Assembly: GCA_013036095.1 (NCBI GenBank) | Contig: JAAXCW010000001.1 | Coordinates: 310,001 to 374,000 of the forward strand | Direction: 5' to 3' | Length of the DNA stretch: 64,000 nucleotides | Source of the DNA: Vulcanimicrobiota bacterium | GTDB lineage: Bacteria > Vulcanimicrobiota > Vulcanimicrobiia > Vulcanimicrobiales > Vulcanimicrobiaceae | Shown: piece by piece, positions 1 through 9,015 of the stretch | Layout: each line of letters begins with the position of its first letter | Position numbering within the stretch: the first letter of the stretch is position 1 | Made by a program: the position numbers and the translations under genes | The notes under the pieces: model-generated | What the model was told of the DNA's origin: nothing | Seen by the model: the letters and a program-made list of their open reading frames with translations, nothing else | The model's database searches: none

Positions 1-714
1 CCCCGCGATCGCGCGCAGCACGAGTTCGGAATCGCGGGCCGAACGGCACATCGGCCCGAGTTTGTCCGAAGTCCACATCAACGCCATCGCCCCATGACGG
101 CTCACGCGTCCGTATGTCGGACGCAAACCGGTGACGCCGCAATATGCGGCCGGCGCCATGATCGAACCGTTCGTTTCGGAGCCTATCGCAAAGCCGACTA
201 AACCGGCCGCAACGGCCGCGCCCGGTCCGCTCGAAGATCCGCCACTCCAATAGTCGCGGTTCCACGGCGTTCTGCCCGGACCGGTGAACGACGCATCCGC
301 ATCGTCGTAGCCAAATCCGCCGGCAAGTTCGACCATGGCAAGTTTCGCGAGCAGCACACCGCCGGCCGCGCGTAATTTTTGGACGACCGTTGCGTCGAAG
401 TTGAAAACTTGGTTCCGGTAAGGCGCGGCGCCCCACGTCGTCGGCGCGCCGGCGGCGGCGAGCAAATCTTTCACCCCGTACGGAACCCCGTGCAACGGAC
501 CCCGCGATCTCCCGGCCGCAAGCTCGCGATCCGCGCTGCGCGATTCCCGCATCGCGCGGTCGTGCATGATCGTCACGACCGCTCCGTAAGTACTCCCGTA
601 TTTTTCCAAACGGGCGAGATACATTTTGGTCAATTCGACCGATGAAACTTTCTTGACCGCGATCAGCGAGCCGAGTGTGGTCGCGTCCGAAAACGCCAGC
701 TGCTCTTCGGTCAC
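1..714 (-). CDS. Amidase (amidase signature family), C-terminus beyond window
   Basis: Amidase-signature hydrolase or GatA-like amidase; only the first 238 codons lie in the window. The family cleaves amide bonds with a Lys, cis-Ser, Ser triad. All three are visible: Lys in HGVPYGVKDLL, cis-Ser in WSGGSSSGPGAAVAAG and the nucleophile Ser in GSETNGSI, followed by AAYCGVTGLRPTYGRVSRHG. The GTG start at 714 overlaps the stop of the upstream small gene (GTGA), so the two are probably translationally coupled. No signal peptide is present on this protein. GatA is possible, but no gatB or gatC is nearby, so a stand-alone amidase is more likely. The substrate cannot be told from the sequence. Confidence 0.9.
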   Translation of the reverse strand, partial: MTEEQLAFSDATTLGSLIAVKKVSSVELTKMYLARLEKYGSTYGAVVTIMHDRAMRESRSADRELAAGRSRGPLHGVPYGVKDLLAAAGAPTTWGAAPYRNQVFNFDATVVQKLRAAGGVLLAKLAMVELAGGFGYDDADASFTGPGRTPWNRDYWSGGSSSGPGAAVAAGLVGFAIGSETNGSIMAPAAYCGVTGLRPTYGRVSRHGAMALMWTSDKLGPMCRSARDSELVLRAIAG

Positions 715-1025
715 GACACGATCACTTTAAAAGCCGTCGCCGGCTCGACCGAATTGGGAATCGCCGTTCCTTTGGGGTTCAGCGATCGGCCGATCTGAAG
801 ATTCCCGTCGATCCCGTCGGCAATCGTCGCGAGTTCTGCGTCCGTGAGATTCGGATCGAACGCCCGCATCCGGGCTGCCAGCGCGGTCGCAGCATCTGAC
901 GCCTTCTTAGGCGCGGGCGTCGCCGTCGGTGCAGGCATTGGCGGTGTTTGCGCGCCCGCGGGCGCTGCCAGCAGCGCGCCGGCACCGGCAGCTGCTACTG
1001 CGATAAATTGCTTGCGCGTTTTCAA
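711..1025 (-). CDS. Small exported hypothetical protein coupled to the amidase
   Basis: 104 residues. The N-terminus (MKTRKQFIAVAAAGAGALLA) is a Sec-type signal with a likely cut after APAGA. An Ala/Pro/Thr-rich linker and a short helical domain (about residues 45-95, ending in a LNPKGTAIPNSVEPA segment) follow. I do not recognise a family. Its stop overlaps the GTG start of the amidase by 4 nt, and it lies 6 nt downstream of the RNase J gene on the same strand. The coupling suggests a job linked to the amidase, yet this protein looks exported and the amidase does not. Function unknown. Confidence 0.7.
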   Translation of the reverse strand: MKTRKQFIAVAAAGAGALLAAPAGAQTPPMPAPTATPAPKKASDAATALAARMRAFDPNLTDAELATIADGIDGNLQIGRSLNPKGTAIPNSVEPATAFKVIVS

Positions 1026-1031
1026 AGCTAA

Positions 1032-2726
1032 TCATACCTCCATAACGACGGGGACGATAACCGGACGGCGTTTGTAGCGAGCCATGATGGCCTTTGCCAA
1101 GCCCTCGCGTACGTGTTCCTTGACCGTGTTCACATCGCGAATTCCTTCGAGCGAAACCTTCTCGATCAGCGCGGTGAGCTCGGCGCGCAGCTCCTCCATC
1201 ACGCCGCCGGCATCGGGCATATAAAAGACGCCGCGCGAGATGATGTCGGGGCCCGTAATCAAGCGGCCTTCTTCGCTGTCGATCGCCACGACAACCATCA
1301 TGAAGCCATCAGCCGCAAGCAATCGGCGATCGCGCAAGACCGCTTCGCCGACATCACCGACGCCGGAGCCGTCGACGAAGACATGGCCGCCGTACGTCTT
1401 GCCGACCTTATCGCCGTAGTCTTTCGTGAATTCGAGTACGTCGCCGTTTTCCACCACGAAGACGCTGCGCGCATCTACCCCGGTGCGCTGCGCGAGTTTG
1501 CCGTGCTGCACCAGCATGCGGTATTCGCCATGCACCGGAACGAAAAACTCCGGACGCACCAGATTGAGCATCAGCAACAGTTCTTCTTGCGATCCGTGTC
1601 CCGAGACGTGCGAGCGTCCGTCGGTCCCATGCACGACGATGGCGCCGAGCCGGTACAGATTGTCAATCGTTTTATAGACGCCTTTTTCATTGCCCGGAAT
1701 CGGCGTCGCGCTGATTACGACGGTGTCGCCCGGCACGATCTTCAGCCGCGGATTATCGCGCACCGACATTCGCGTGAGCCCGCTCATCGGCTCGCCTTGC
1801 GAACCGGTCGTCATCACGACGACTTTCTCGGGCGGAAGCTCCTCGATCTCTTCGACGCGCATCGTGCGATCGGCGGGCACGCTAAGATACCCGAGCTCGG
1901 ATGCGAAGTGCACGACGTTGGTAAGTGATCGTCCCAGAAACGCAATCTTGCGGTCGAACGTAATCGCGTGATCGATCACTTGCTGGATGCGCGGTACATT
2001 GGACGCGAATGATGCGACGATGATCCGGCCCTTAGCGTGCGAGAAGACGTTGGTGAACGCTTCGCCGACGATCCTCTCCGAGAGCGTGTGGCCGGGACGC
2101 TCCGCGTTCGTACTGTCGGAAAGCATGCAGAGCACGCCTTCGTCGCCGATGCGCGCGATCGAAGCAAAATCCGCGGGTCGCCCGTCGATCGGCGTCTGAT
2201 CGAACTTGAAGTCGCCGGTATGGAAAACGGTCCCGGTCTCAGTGCGCAACGCCAGCGCGCACGCGCCAGAAACCGAGTGGTTGATATGCACGAATTCGGT
2301 TTCGATCGACCCGTAACGCACGCGATCGCCGGGCTTCACGGTGACGAGGTTGGCTTCGCCGATCATCTTATGATCGCGCGATTTCGCTTTTATCAGTGCG
2401 ATGGTCAGCGCCGTGCCGACCACCGGCACATTGAACTCGCGTAAAAGATAGGGAATGCCGCCGATGTGATCTTCGTGTCCGTGCGTTACGAGCAGAGCGC
2501 GGAACTTGTCGCGATGTTCGCGCAGGTACGTGAAATCGTTGATGACGATATCCACGCCGTACATCTCTTCATCGGGAAACATGAGCCCGCAATCGACTAC
2601 CACGAGGTCCTCGTTGGTTTCGATCACGGTCATGTTGCGGCCGATCTCGCCGCAGCCGCCTAGTGGAATGACTCGGAGGTAGGGGCCGCCCGGGGGCTCA
2701 GGGACCGTCAGCGCGTTTATATTCAC
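1032..2726 (-). CDS. rnj: Ribonuclease J
   Basis: 564-residue metallo-beta-lactamase/beta-CASP ribonuclease, normal size for RNase J. The zinc motif THGHEDHIGG is at residues 81-90 (His82, His84, Asp86, His87), followed by HTGDFKFDQTP and the beta-CASP segment with HVSGHGSQEEL and PVHGEYRML, then the C-terminal domain. RNase J has 5'-exo and endonuclease activity in mRNA turnover and rRNA maturation. Start: ATG at 2726 in front of MNINALTVPEPPGGPYLRVI; the family core begins at LRVIPLGGCGEIGRN. Divergent from the small gene at 2778. Confidence 0.96.
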   Translation of the reverse strand: MNINALTVPEPPGGPYLRVIPLGGCGEIGRNMTVIETNEDLVVVDCGLMFPDEEMYGVDIVINDFTYLREHRDKFRALLVTHGHEDHIGGIPYLLREFNVPVVGTALTIALIKAKSRDHKMIGEANLVTVKPGDRVRYGSIETEFVHINHSVSGACALALRTETGTVFHTGDFKFDQTPIDGRPADFASIARIGDEGVLCMLSDSTNAERPGHTLSERIVGEAFTNVFSHAKGRIIVASFASNVPRIQQVIDHAITFDRKIAFLGRSLTNVVHFASELGYLSVPADRTMRVEEIEELPPEKVVVMTTGSQGEPMSGLTRMSVRDNPRLKIVPGDTVVISATPIPGNEKGVYKTIDNLYRLGAIVVHGTDGRSHVSGHGSQEELLLMLNLVRPEFFVPVHGEYRMLVQHGKLAQRTGVDARSVFVVENGDVLEFTKDYGDKVGKTYGGHVFVDGSGVGDVGEAVLRDRRLLAADGFMMVVVAIDSEEGRLITGPDIISRGVFYMPDAGGVMEELRAELTALIEKVSLEGIRDVNTVKEHVREGLAKAIMARYKRRPVIVPVVMEV

Positions 2727-2777
2727 CGCATCTTTACATTAAAGCCGCAGAGCGTGATTGGAGCGGTGGAGGCTATC

Positions 2778-3062
2778 ATGCTCAACCGATACCGCGCCGT
2801 GTTGGCGCTGACCTCGCTCTGCTTGCTTGCCGCGTCGTCCGGCCATCATCGCCATGCGCGCCAAGCCCGCCACGCAAACCTCATACAGCCCATGGCCGGA
2901 ATCGAAATCTACTCCCGGCGCGCCTTGCGCCGCGCGCGCATCATCCTGCAGTTAAAGCTGCTCGAGCTGCGCGAAGAACAGCTCGACCGCGTCCGGCGAG
3001 CGGTGCAGCGCCGAGTTCCCGTCGATCGCCTGCTGAACGGAACGGCGTCCCCGCATCCCTAA
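2778..3062 (+). CDS. Small secreted hypothetical protein
   Basis: 94 residues from the ATG at 2778. A GGTGGAGG ribosome-binding site 6 nt upstream favours this start over the in-frame GTG at 2754. The N-terminus MLNRYRAVLALTSLCLLAAS is a signal peptide. The mature part is rich in Arg and His and contains an amphipathic helix (RRARIILQLKLLELREEQLD). No family recognised. It diverges from RNase J. Confidence 0.5.
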   Translation: MLNRYRAVLALTSLCLLAASSGHHRHARQARHANLIQPMAGIEIYSRRALRRARIILQLKLLELREEQLDRVRRAVQRRVPVDRLLNGTASPHP

Positions 3063-3154
3063 AAGGCGGGGCTCACCGCCTCGTGAAACAATCCGGGAGC
3101 CGCCGGCGTATTGCCGGACGGCGACGTTCCGTTTCGAACGGAAAGGAAGTTTTC
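3063..3154. other. Short intergenic region with a GC hairpin
   Basis: A 6-bp hairpin (AGGCGG at 3064-3069 with CCGCCT at 3076-3081) sits just after the stop of the small gene. No T-run follows, so it is at best a weak terminator. A second GC-rich imperfect hairpin lies at about 3101-3120. No promoter could be assigned with confidence. Confidence 0.3.
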
Positions 3155-3904
3155 ATGGAAAGCACAGCTCCGGCTGCTAAAGCAGGCGGTTTATCTACCG
3201 TTATAAATACGATTGCGGCGCCGTCCGACGCATTCGAAACATTACGGGTCGCCCCAACCTGGGGTTGGGCTTGCCTCATTGCGATCGTGCTGATGCTTGT
3301 CGGAACCTATCTTCAAGGTCCGGCAGCGCGCCACGCAGGCCAGGAATCGATGAAGCACGCGGTTACGACCAATTCTATTTTTGCCAACCTTACGCCAGAA
3401 AAGAAAGACCAGATGGTCGCGCAAGCGGGACGGCCTTCCGTCGCGTCTTACATAACGCCGGTTCTCACGGTTTTCGTCATCGTGTTTTTTAACACGCTGT
3501 TCACGCTTATTGCGAACGCTGTTGGTCGAGGGCAGGCCGATTTCAAGCGTTTATGGGCGGGCTCAATGAATATTGCAGTTCCAACGATCGGGCTTGGCGC
3601 CGTGGTTATCGGGATCATCACGATGCTTCGCGGCCCCGACTCGTTCGACAGTCTTGCGCAAATTATTCGCGCAACGCCGAGCCTGGCATACTTAGTGCCG
3701 AACGCACCCTTCGCATTAGGAGTTTTCCTTGCCGGCATTAGCATTTTTTCGTTGTGGGGGATGTTCTTAAACGCAACAATGCTCCGCGCAATGGCAAAAA
3801 CGAGTCGTGGGGTGGCTTACGCGTTTGCTATCCTGATAACAGTCCTTGGAGCGTTGGTGAGCGCAGCGTTCCTCGCAAGCCTGCATAACATGGGATTCGC
3901 GTAA
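3155..3904 (+). CDS. Yip1-family integral membrane protein
   Basis: 249 residues from ATG 3155, chosen because GAAAGGAAG lies just upstream; an upstream in-frame start at 3083 gives only Arg-rich sequence. The N-terminal TVINTIAAPSDAFETLRVAP is the usual opening of bacterial Yip1-domain proteins. Five hydrophobic segments follow (near residues 30, 105, 150, 195 and 225), with a soluble loop of about 50 residues after the first. Bacterial Yip1 proteins have no settled function. Its neighbour TolC starts 7 nt downstream, so the two may be co-transcribed. Confidence 0.75.
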   Translation: MESTAPAAKAGGLSTVINTIAAPSDAFETLRVAPTWGWACLIAIVLMLVGTYLQGPAARHAGQESMKHAVTTNSIFANLTPEKKDQMVAQAGRPSVASYITPVLTVFVIVFFNTLFTLIANAVGRGQADFKRLWAGSMNIAVPTIGLGAVVIGIITMLRGPDSFDSLAQIIRATPSLAYLVPNAPFALGVFLAGISIFSLWGMFLNATMLRAMAKTSRGVAYAFAILITVLGALVSAAFLASLHNMGFA

Positions 3905-3911
3905 GGCAACG

Positions 3912-5306
3912 ATGGCTTTTCGCGGCGCCGCGGTAGCGGCAGCGTCGGTCATTCTCTCGCTTGCGGCGCCGGCTTCAGCCGGCGCCGCAGGTTTGAATTT
4001 GGCAGCCGCGGTGCGCTACGCGATGGAACACAGCCCGCAGGTCATCAAACAGCAGGCCGTGGTCGCGCAGCTGCATCAGCAATACGTCAAACTGCATTCG
4101 GTTTCGCTGCCGAACCTGACCGGACAGCTGCAAAACTACGCGCAAAAATCGAACAACTTACAAGGAAACTTCGCGATCGCCGGATTGTCGCAGCAGCGCA
4201 CGTTCAGCCAGAACACCGCACAGATCGGGACGAACTACACATTCGATACCGGTTTCCTTTCAACGCTCCAAGCGTTCGCTGCGAAGGCACAGGAAGCTGG
4301 CGCGCAAGCGGACTTACGCCAGATTCGCGATCAACTCGCCAACAGCGTGGCTGCAGATTTTTATGCCATCGCCACCAAAGACGAAACGGCGAGACTCGCC
4401 GCTTCGGACGTGCAGTATCAGCACGTGTTGCTGACGGTCGCGCAAGCCAAAGAGCACGCCGGCGTGGCCGCCGGCGTCGACGTGCTGCGCGCCCAAGCTT
4501 CCGAAGAGAAAAGCCGCTCCACGCTGGTCGCCGATCGTTCGCAAGCCGCCGACGCGCGCGAAACGCTGGCGCAGCTGATCGGCGCACCACTGGACACGGC
4601 ATTTGATATTCCGGCGCAGATCGCGCAGCCTCCGCTTCCGGCCGAGCCGCTGGATCGCCTGATCGCGATCGCGCAAGGGAACCGCCCCGACGTCGTCAGC
4701 GCTCAATCGAGTTTGTCGGCGGCGCAGATCACGCGCAAAGGTTTCGATCGCGAACTCTTTCCGCAGGTGCAGATGTCGGCATTTTTCGGCAACCAGTTCT
4801 CGCCGACCAATGCCGTGCTGCTGCAGCAGCAGATCGACGCACAGTTTCCACCTGGACAAGCGCCTAAAGTACCGCGCGGATCGCCCGGTTTTTGGCAGCT
4901 GCAGGCCGTGAGCACCTTTACGCTTCCGCTCTGGGATTACGGCGCTCGACGCGCCGAACGTCAGAACGACGACGCGCAAGTAGCCGCTGCGCAAAATGCT
5001 CTCGATACGACGAACGGCCAAGTCGCGCTCGAAGTGCGCCAGGCTTACCGGGCCGCGCAGACCGCCAAGGCGCAATTGCAATACGCGGGCGGCGAAGTGC
5101 GAGCGGCCGTCGAGTCGGCCCGCGTTGCACAACTGCAATATCAGAACGGCCTTATCGCGATCAGCGACGTGCTTCAGGCGCAAGAGGCGGCGCTTTCCTC
5201 ACAGATCGACCTGTACAACGCGCGCGTCGCTTACGTCGAAGCGGTCATACGGCTGCGCGTCGCGCTCGGCATTTACGACGCCTCAAGCGCGGTTGCCGGA
5301 CTTTAA
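3912..5306 (+). CDS. TolC-family outer membrane efflux protein
   Basis: 464 residues with a signal peptide (cut near SAGA|AGL) and the internally repeated Gln/Ala-rich helical pattern of the outer membrane factor family: AAAVRYAMEHSPQVIKQQ in the first half, then RPDVVSAQSSLSAAQITRKG, and WDYGARRAERQNDDAQVAAA and LEVRQAYRAAQTAKAQL in the second. These proteins form the outer membrane and periplasmic channel of tripartite pumps. The gene is first in a run with the adaptor, two permeases and an ATPase, so it is probably the channel of that MacAB-type exporter. Confidence 0.92.
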   Translation: MAFRGAAVAAASVILSLAAPASAGAAGLNLAAAVRYAMEHSPQVIKQQAVVAQLHQQYVKLHSVSLPNLTGQLQNYAQKSNNLQGNFAIAGLSQQRTFSQNTAQIGTNYTFDTGFLSTLQAFAAKAQEAGAQADLRQIRDQLANSVAADFYAIATKDETARLAASDVQYQHVLLTVAQAKEHAGVAAGVDVLRAQASEEKSRSTLVADRSQAADARETLAQLIGAPLDTAFDIPAQIAQPPLPAEPLDRLIAIAQGNRPDVVSAQSSLSAAQITRKGFDRELFPQVQMSAFFGNQFSPTNAVLLQQQIDAQFPPGQAPKVPRGSPGFWQLQAVSTFTLPLWDYGARRAERQNDDAQVAAAQNALDTTNGQVALEVRQAYRAAQTAKAQLQYAGGEVRAAVESARVAQLQYQNGLIAISDVLQAQEAALSSQIDLYNARVAYVEAVIRLRVALGIYDASSAVAGL

Positions 5307-5321
5307 CACGGAGAATCATCG

Positions 5322-6617
5322 ATGAGCAAACGCACACGCAATCTCGTCATCATCGTCGCCGCACTCGCTTTGCTCGTCGTGGTAGCGGTCATCGCAGGGC
5401 GCGGTCAGCGCTCCGTCACCACGGTAACGGTCGTGACGATAAAGCCCGCGACCTTCAGCACCAAACTCCCCGAGAACGGCATCGTGCAGCGGCCTCGCGT
5501 AGCGACGATACCTGCGCTGATCGGCGGCAATCTCGAGCAGATTTACGTCAAGCCGGGCGACAACGTGTCGGCCGGGCAGCTGCTGGCGAGCATCGTGAAT
5601 CCGCAATTGCAGGCAAACGCCGCCGGATCGCAAGCCGACTATAACTCGGCCGCGGCAAATATCAGCACGGCCCGCATCAACGAACAAAACGCGAAAGTGT
5701 CGTACCAAGCCGCCGTGCAAAACGCGAAGACGAACCTCGACGAAGCCCAGCGCATCTATCGCGCCGACGTCAGCCTTTTCAATAATAAGGCGATTCCTCG
5801 CAACCAGGTCGACGTCGATCGCGCAAAACTCGATCAAGCACAGGTGCAGTACGATCAAGCCGTGCGGCAGCTGCAGCTCGGCGCCGTCACCGGTTACGGC
5901 CAGAGCAGCGTCCAATACGCGCAAGCCGCCGCCCAAAAAGCGCAGATCGTCAACCAATCCAACCAGCAACAGGTCGGCTTCACGCAGATCACGGCTCCCG
6001 TCGCCGGGACGATCCAAACCGTCGCGACGCAGCCGACAGATCCGCTGACGCCGCTGCGCCCGGGCGATCCCGTCGTCGCAGGGCAAGCGCTCTTCACGAT
6101 CGCAGCGGGCGGCGGATTCGTCGTCAAGGCGCAAGTTGACGAGCAAGACATTATTAACGTCCGGACGGGACAAAGCGTAAACATTACCGGCCAGGATTTC
6201 CCTGGACGTACGCTGACCGGCCACGTCGTTTCAATCGCTCCGGTCGCGACGAAGTCAGCCGACCCGTCGAGCACCGCGCGTCAAGTGGTTACGACAATTC
6301 GCCTGGACGGCACGCCGAGTTTTCTGCGCGACGGAATGACAGTGGACGTGGACATTCTCACAACCGACATCAAAAACGCGCTCGTCGTACCAAGCGGCGC
6401 GATCTCGAAAGACGGCAAAGGTTCTTACATCTACATCGTCCGCAGAGGCAAACTGGTAAAGACCTACATCGTCACCGGTCCCAAGAACGACACGCAAACC
6501 GTCGTGAAGTCCGGCCTAACGCGGGGCGAAGCGATCGTGCCGGCGCGCAACCCGCTCTTGAGCGACGGAGAAACCGTAAGGACGGCTCCCGCCGGAAAAG
6601 CGACTCCAGCGAGCTAA
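5322..6617 (+). CDS. MacA/HlyD-type periplasmic adaptor
   Basis: 431 residues. One N-terminal membrane anchor (residues 7-24) precedes the split lipoyl domain (GNLEQIYVKPGDNVSAGQLL), a coiled-coil hairpin (about residues 100-215, rich in Gln and Ala), the second half-lipoyl segment (TQITAPVAGTIQTVATQ), and beta-barrel and membrane-proximal domains. Membrane fusion proteins link an inner membrane transporter to TolC. SD GGAG lies upstream of the ATG. Its stop overlaps the next ATG (TAATG), so it is coupled to the permease gene. Confidence 0.92.
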   Translation: MSKRTRNLVIIVAALALLVVVAVIAGRGQRSVTTVTVVTIKPATFSTKLPENGIVQRPRVATIPALIGGNLEQIYVKPGDNVSAGQLLASIVNPQLQANAAGSQADYNSAAANISTARINEQNAKVSYQAAVQNAKTNLDEAQRIYRADVSLFNNKAIPRNQVDVDRAKLDQAQVQYDQAVRQLQLGAVTGYGQSSVQYAQAAAQKAQIVNQSNQQQVGFTQITAPVAGTIQTVATQPTDPLTPLRPGDPVVAGQALFTIAAGGGFVVKAQVDEQDIINVRTGQSVNITGQDFPGRTLTGHVVSIAPVATKSADPSSTARQVVTTIRLDGTPSFLRDGMTVDVDILTTDIKNALVVPSGAISKDGKGSYIYIVRRGKLVKTYIVTGPKNDTQTVVKSGLTRGEAIVPARNPLLSDGETVRTAPAGKATPAS

Positions 6618-7810
6618 TGTCGCGCTTTTTGGCCTACATTCCGGAAGCGTTCGAGAGCATTTGGCGCCACCGGTCGCGATCGGCCCTTTCCGCGCTGGGA
6701 ATGATCATCGGTATCGCGTCAGTTATCGCGGTTCTCGGCTTGAGCCAGGCTGCGTCCAACGGCATGAAACAAGCGATCGCAAGCGGGGGCGATCCGGGAT
6801 TCATCATCGTCCCCGACCAGTCGCAAAACAATCCGGCCGCCGCGACGATGTATTATCGCGACGCTGCGTTGATGCAGTCGTACGCCTCGGGCTCGGTCTC
6901 GCGCGCAATCCCGATCTATCAGCAGCGAGACTATCGCGTGACCGTCAGCGGGAAAAGTGAGTTCATCAGCGTCACGTCTTCGCGCGAACTCACTCAAGAG
7001 ACGGGATTTGTCGTCGATTCGGGCCGCTTGACCGATTCAAGCGACATCGCCGGCGGCACGAACGTCGCGATCCTGTCGCGCGACGCCGCTCAAGCGTTTT
7101 TCCCGAACGGCGACGCGGTCGACCACACGATCAACGTCGGCACGCAGCGGCTCACCGTCATCGGTGTCGTTTCGATCAAGGCCAACTTATTTCGCAGCCT
7201 GGTGGGGGAGGCGATCTGGGTGCCCTACACAACGATGCACCGCATCGCGCCCGGACCAATCGACTACATCGAGTTTTGGCCGCTAAGCCGCGAGCAGAAT
7301 CCGGTGCAAGTCATCTTGGACCTCAAAGCGGCAATGGCACGCATACACCCGCACGCGGAGTACACGGTGCAAGACCAGCTGGCGTTTAACGGCATCTTCG
7401 AGAATATTCTCAATTTTATCGGCGTGGGGCTCACGTTCATCGGCGGCGTCGCGCTCTTCGTTGCGGGCGTGGGAATCATGAACATCATGCTCGTCTCGGT
7501 GAGCGAGCGCACGCGCGAAATCGGCGTTCGTAAATCGATCGGCGCAAATGCACGAGAAATATCCCTGCAATTCCTGATCGAAGCCACGCTTCTCTCGCTG
7601 GGCGGCGGCTTGATCGGCACGATCATCGGTGTGCTGCTCGTGCTGCTGATGCTCCCGGCGATCGCGCACAGCGTCGGCGCGGCGCCCGTGCCGTGGGCGC
7701 TCGTCATCGGGATCGCCGCCGGGTTCTCGCTGGCCGTGGGAATCGGTTTTGGTTCCTATCCGGCCGCGCGCGCCGGAAGACTCGATCCGGTGGAAGCGCT
7801 GCGCGGCTAA
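6617..7810 (+). CDS. MacB-type ABC transporter permease (first of two)
   Basis: 397 residues. N-terminal helix near residues 20-40 (RSRSALSALGMIIGIASVIA), a large periplasmic MacB core domain (about 45-265), then three FtsX helices, including FVAGVGIMNIMLVSVSERTR followed by EIGVRKSIGA. Unlike E. coli MacB, the ATPase is not fused; it is encoded at 9008. The family exports peptides, macrolides or lipoproteins through TolC. TAATG overlaps join it to the genes on both sides. It is a paralogue of the next gene, so the two may form a heterodimer. Confidence 0.92.
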   Translation: MSRFLAYIPEAFESIWRHRSRSALSALGMIIGIASVIAVLGLSQAASNGMKQAIASGGDPGFIIVPDQSQNNPAAATMYYRDAALMQSYASGSVSRAIPIYQQRDYRVTVSGKSEFISVTSSRELTQETGFVVDSGRLTDSSDIAGGTNVAILSRDAAQAFFPNGDAVDHTINVGTQRLTVIGVVSIKANLFRSLVGEAIWVPYTTMHRIAPGPIDYIEFWPLSREQNPVQVILDLKAAMARIHPHAEYTVQDQLAFNGIFENILNFIGVGLTFIGGVALFVAGVGIMNIMLVSVSERTREIGVRKSIGANAREISLQFLIEATLLSLGGGLIGTIIGVLLVLLMLPAIAHSVGAAPVPWALVIGIAAGFSLAVGIGFGSYPAARAGRLDPVEALRG

Positions 7811-9015
7811 TGCTGGCGTATTTTATTGAGGCCGCGCGTGTGCTACTGGCGAACCGGACGCGATCTATTTTGACGATTATCGGGCTGGTCGTCGGTGTCG
7901 CCACGATCGTTTCGGTACAGGTGGCGGCACAAGGCATGGCCGGCGCGGTCAGCGGCATCTTCAAAGGGACCAACGCGAACACGTTTTTCGTCTTTCCCAA
8001 GAGCACACAAGGAAACATCACGCGCGCCGCGCTCAAGTTGAGCGATCTTTCGCTCGTGCAGCGGCGAGTGCCGGGAGTGGTGAGCGTCATCCCATTTTCG
8101 CGCCGCCAATCGATCGTCGACGCCGGACATCAGCGCGTGCGCTTGAGATTTGGCGGCGAATCCGACAAACGGTTTAGCACGTCGCCGCTGGCGGCGGGAC
8201 GCACGTTGAATGCCGACGACATCGCGACGGCGGCAGCGGTCTGCGTTATCTCCGATAACGCGCTCACGCGTCTCTTTCCCAACGCAGTATCGCCTGCAAG
8301 CGTCCTGGGGACTTCGATTTACGTCGGCAGCCGGCGCTACGTCATCGTCGGAATCCTAGGGAAAACCAAGATCGACACAGCCGCGCTCGGATTCGACGTG
8401 AGCAATGACGTCGCAATCCCGTGGACGACCTTTTATAACAACTATCAGCGCGGCAGCAGCTTCTTCGGCATTTCAGTACTAGCCGATCAAGGCGCCGACC
8501 TGAAAGCAATGGAGAAGCAGACGCAAAACCTGCTCACGCAGACGCACGGTTCGCAGTATCAGTACTTCGATTTCGGCTTCTTCGCACAGACGATCAACGG
8601 GTTTTTCCAAGTCGTCGGCCTGATTGTCGGCGCGGTCGGTGCCATTTCGCTCGTCGTCGCCGGCATCGGCATCATGAACATCATGCTCGTCTCCGTCACC
8701 GAAAGAACGCGCGAGATTGGAATCCGCAAAGCGATCGGCGCGCGCCGCTCGCAAGTGCTGCTGCAATTCTTTATCGAGTCGCTGCTGCTCTCGGCCTTCG
8801 GGTGCATTACCGGCATGCTGCTGGGCGTCGGCCTCGGCGCGATCGTGGATCGCGGCTTCATTGCGCGCATCTCGGGCGTGACCGGCAGCATTCCGTGGCT
8901 CGAAGCGATCGTGATCGCGGTCGGATTCGCAACGATCGTCACGCTGGTCTTCGGGACGTATCCGGCGTATCGTGCGGCCAGGCTCGATCCGATTGAGGCG
9001 CTGCGCTATGAGTGA
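7810..9015 (+). CDS. MacB-type ABC transporter permease (second of two)
   Basis: 401 residues from the ATG at 7810 (TAATG overlap with the previous gene); the in-frame extension back to 7693 is shadow sequence. Same architecture as its neighbour: RSILTIIGLVVGVATIVSVQ helix, periplasmic core domain, and a C-terminal FtsX block with VVAGIGIMNIMLVSVTERTR and EIGIRKAIGARRSQVLLQF. A hetero-dimeric permease served by the single ATPase downstream is likely but inferred. Confidence 0.92.
   Translation: MLAYFIEAARVLLANRTRSILTIIGLVVGVATIVSVQVAAQGMAGAVSGIFKGTNANTFFVFPKSTQGNITRAALKLSDLSLVQRRVPGVVSVIPFSRRQSIVDAGHQRVRLRFGGESDKRFSTSPLAAGRTLNADDIATAAAVCVISDNALTRLFPNAVSPASVLGTSIYVGSRRYVIVGILGKTKIDTAALGFDVSNDVAIPWTTFYNNYQRGSSFFGISVLADQGADLKAMEKQTQNLLTQTHGSQYQYFDFGFFAQTINGFFQVVGLIVGAVGAISLVVAGIGIMNIMLVSVTERTREIGIRKAIGARRSQVLLQFFIESLLLSAFGCITGMLLGVGLGAIVDRGFIARISGVTGSIPWLEAIVIAVGFATIVTLVFGTYPAYRAARLDPIEALRYE

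Noticed and set aside
1113-1928. Long open frame on the plus strand across the RNase J gene
   Set aside because: Antisense to a gene with intact catalytic motifs; its product is Arg/His-rich without any domain. The GC-rich codon pattern leaves such frames open.
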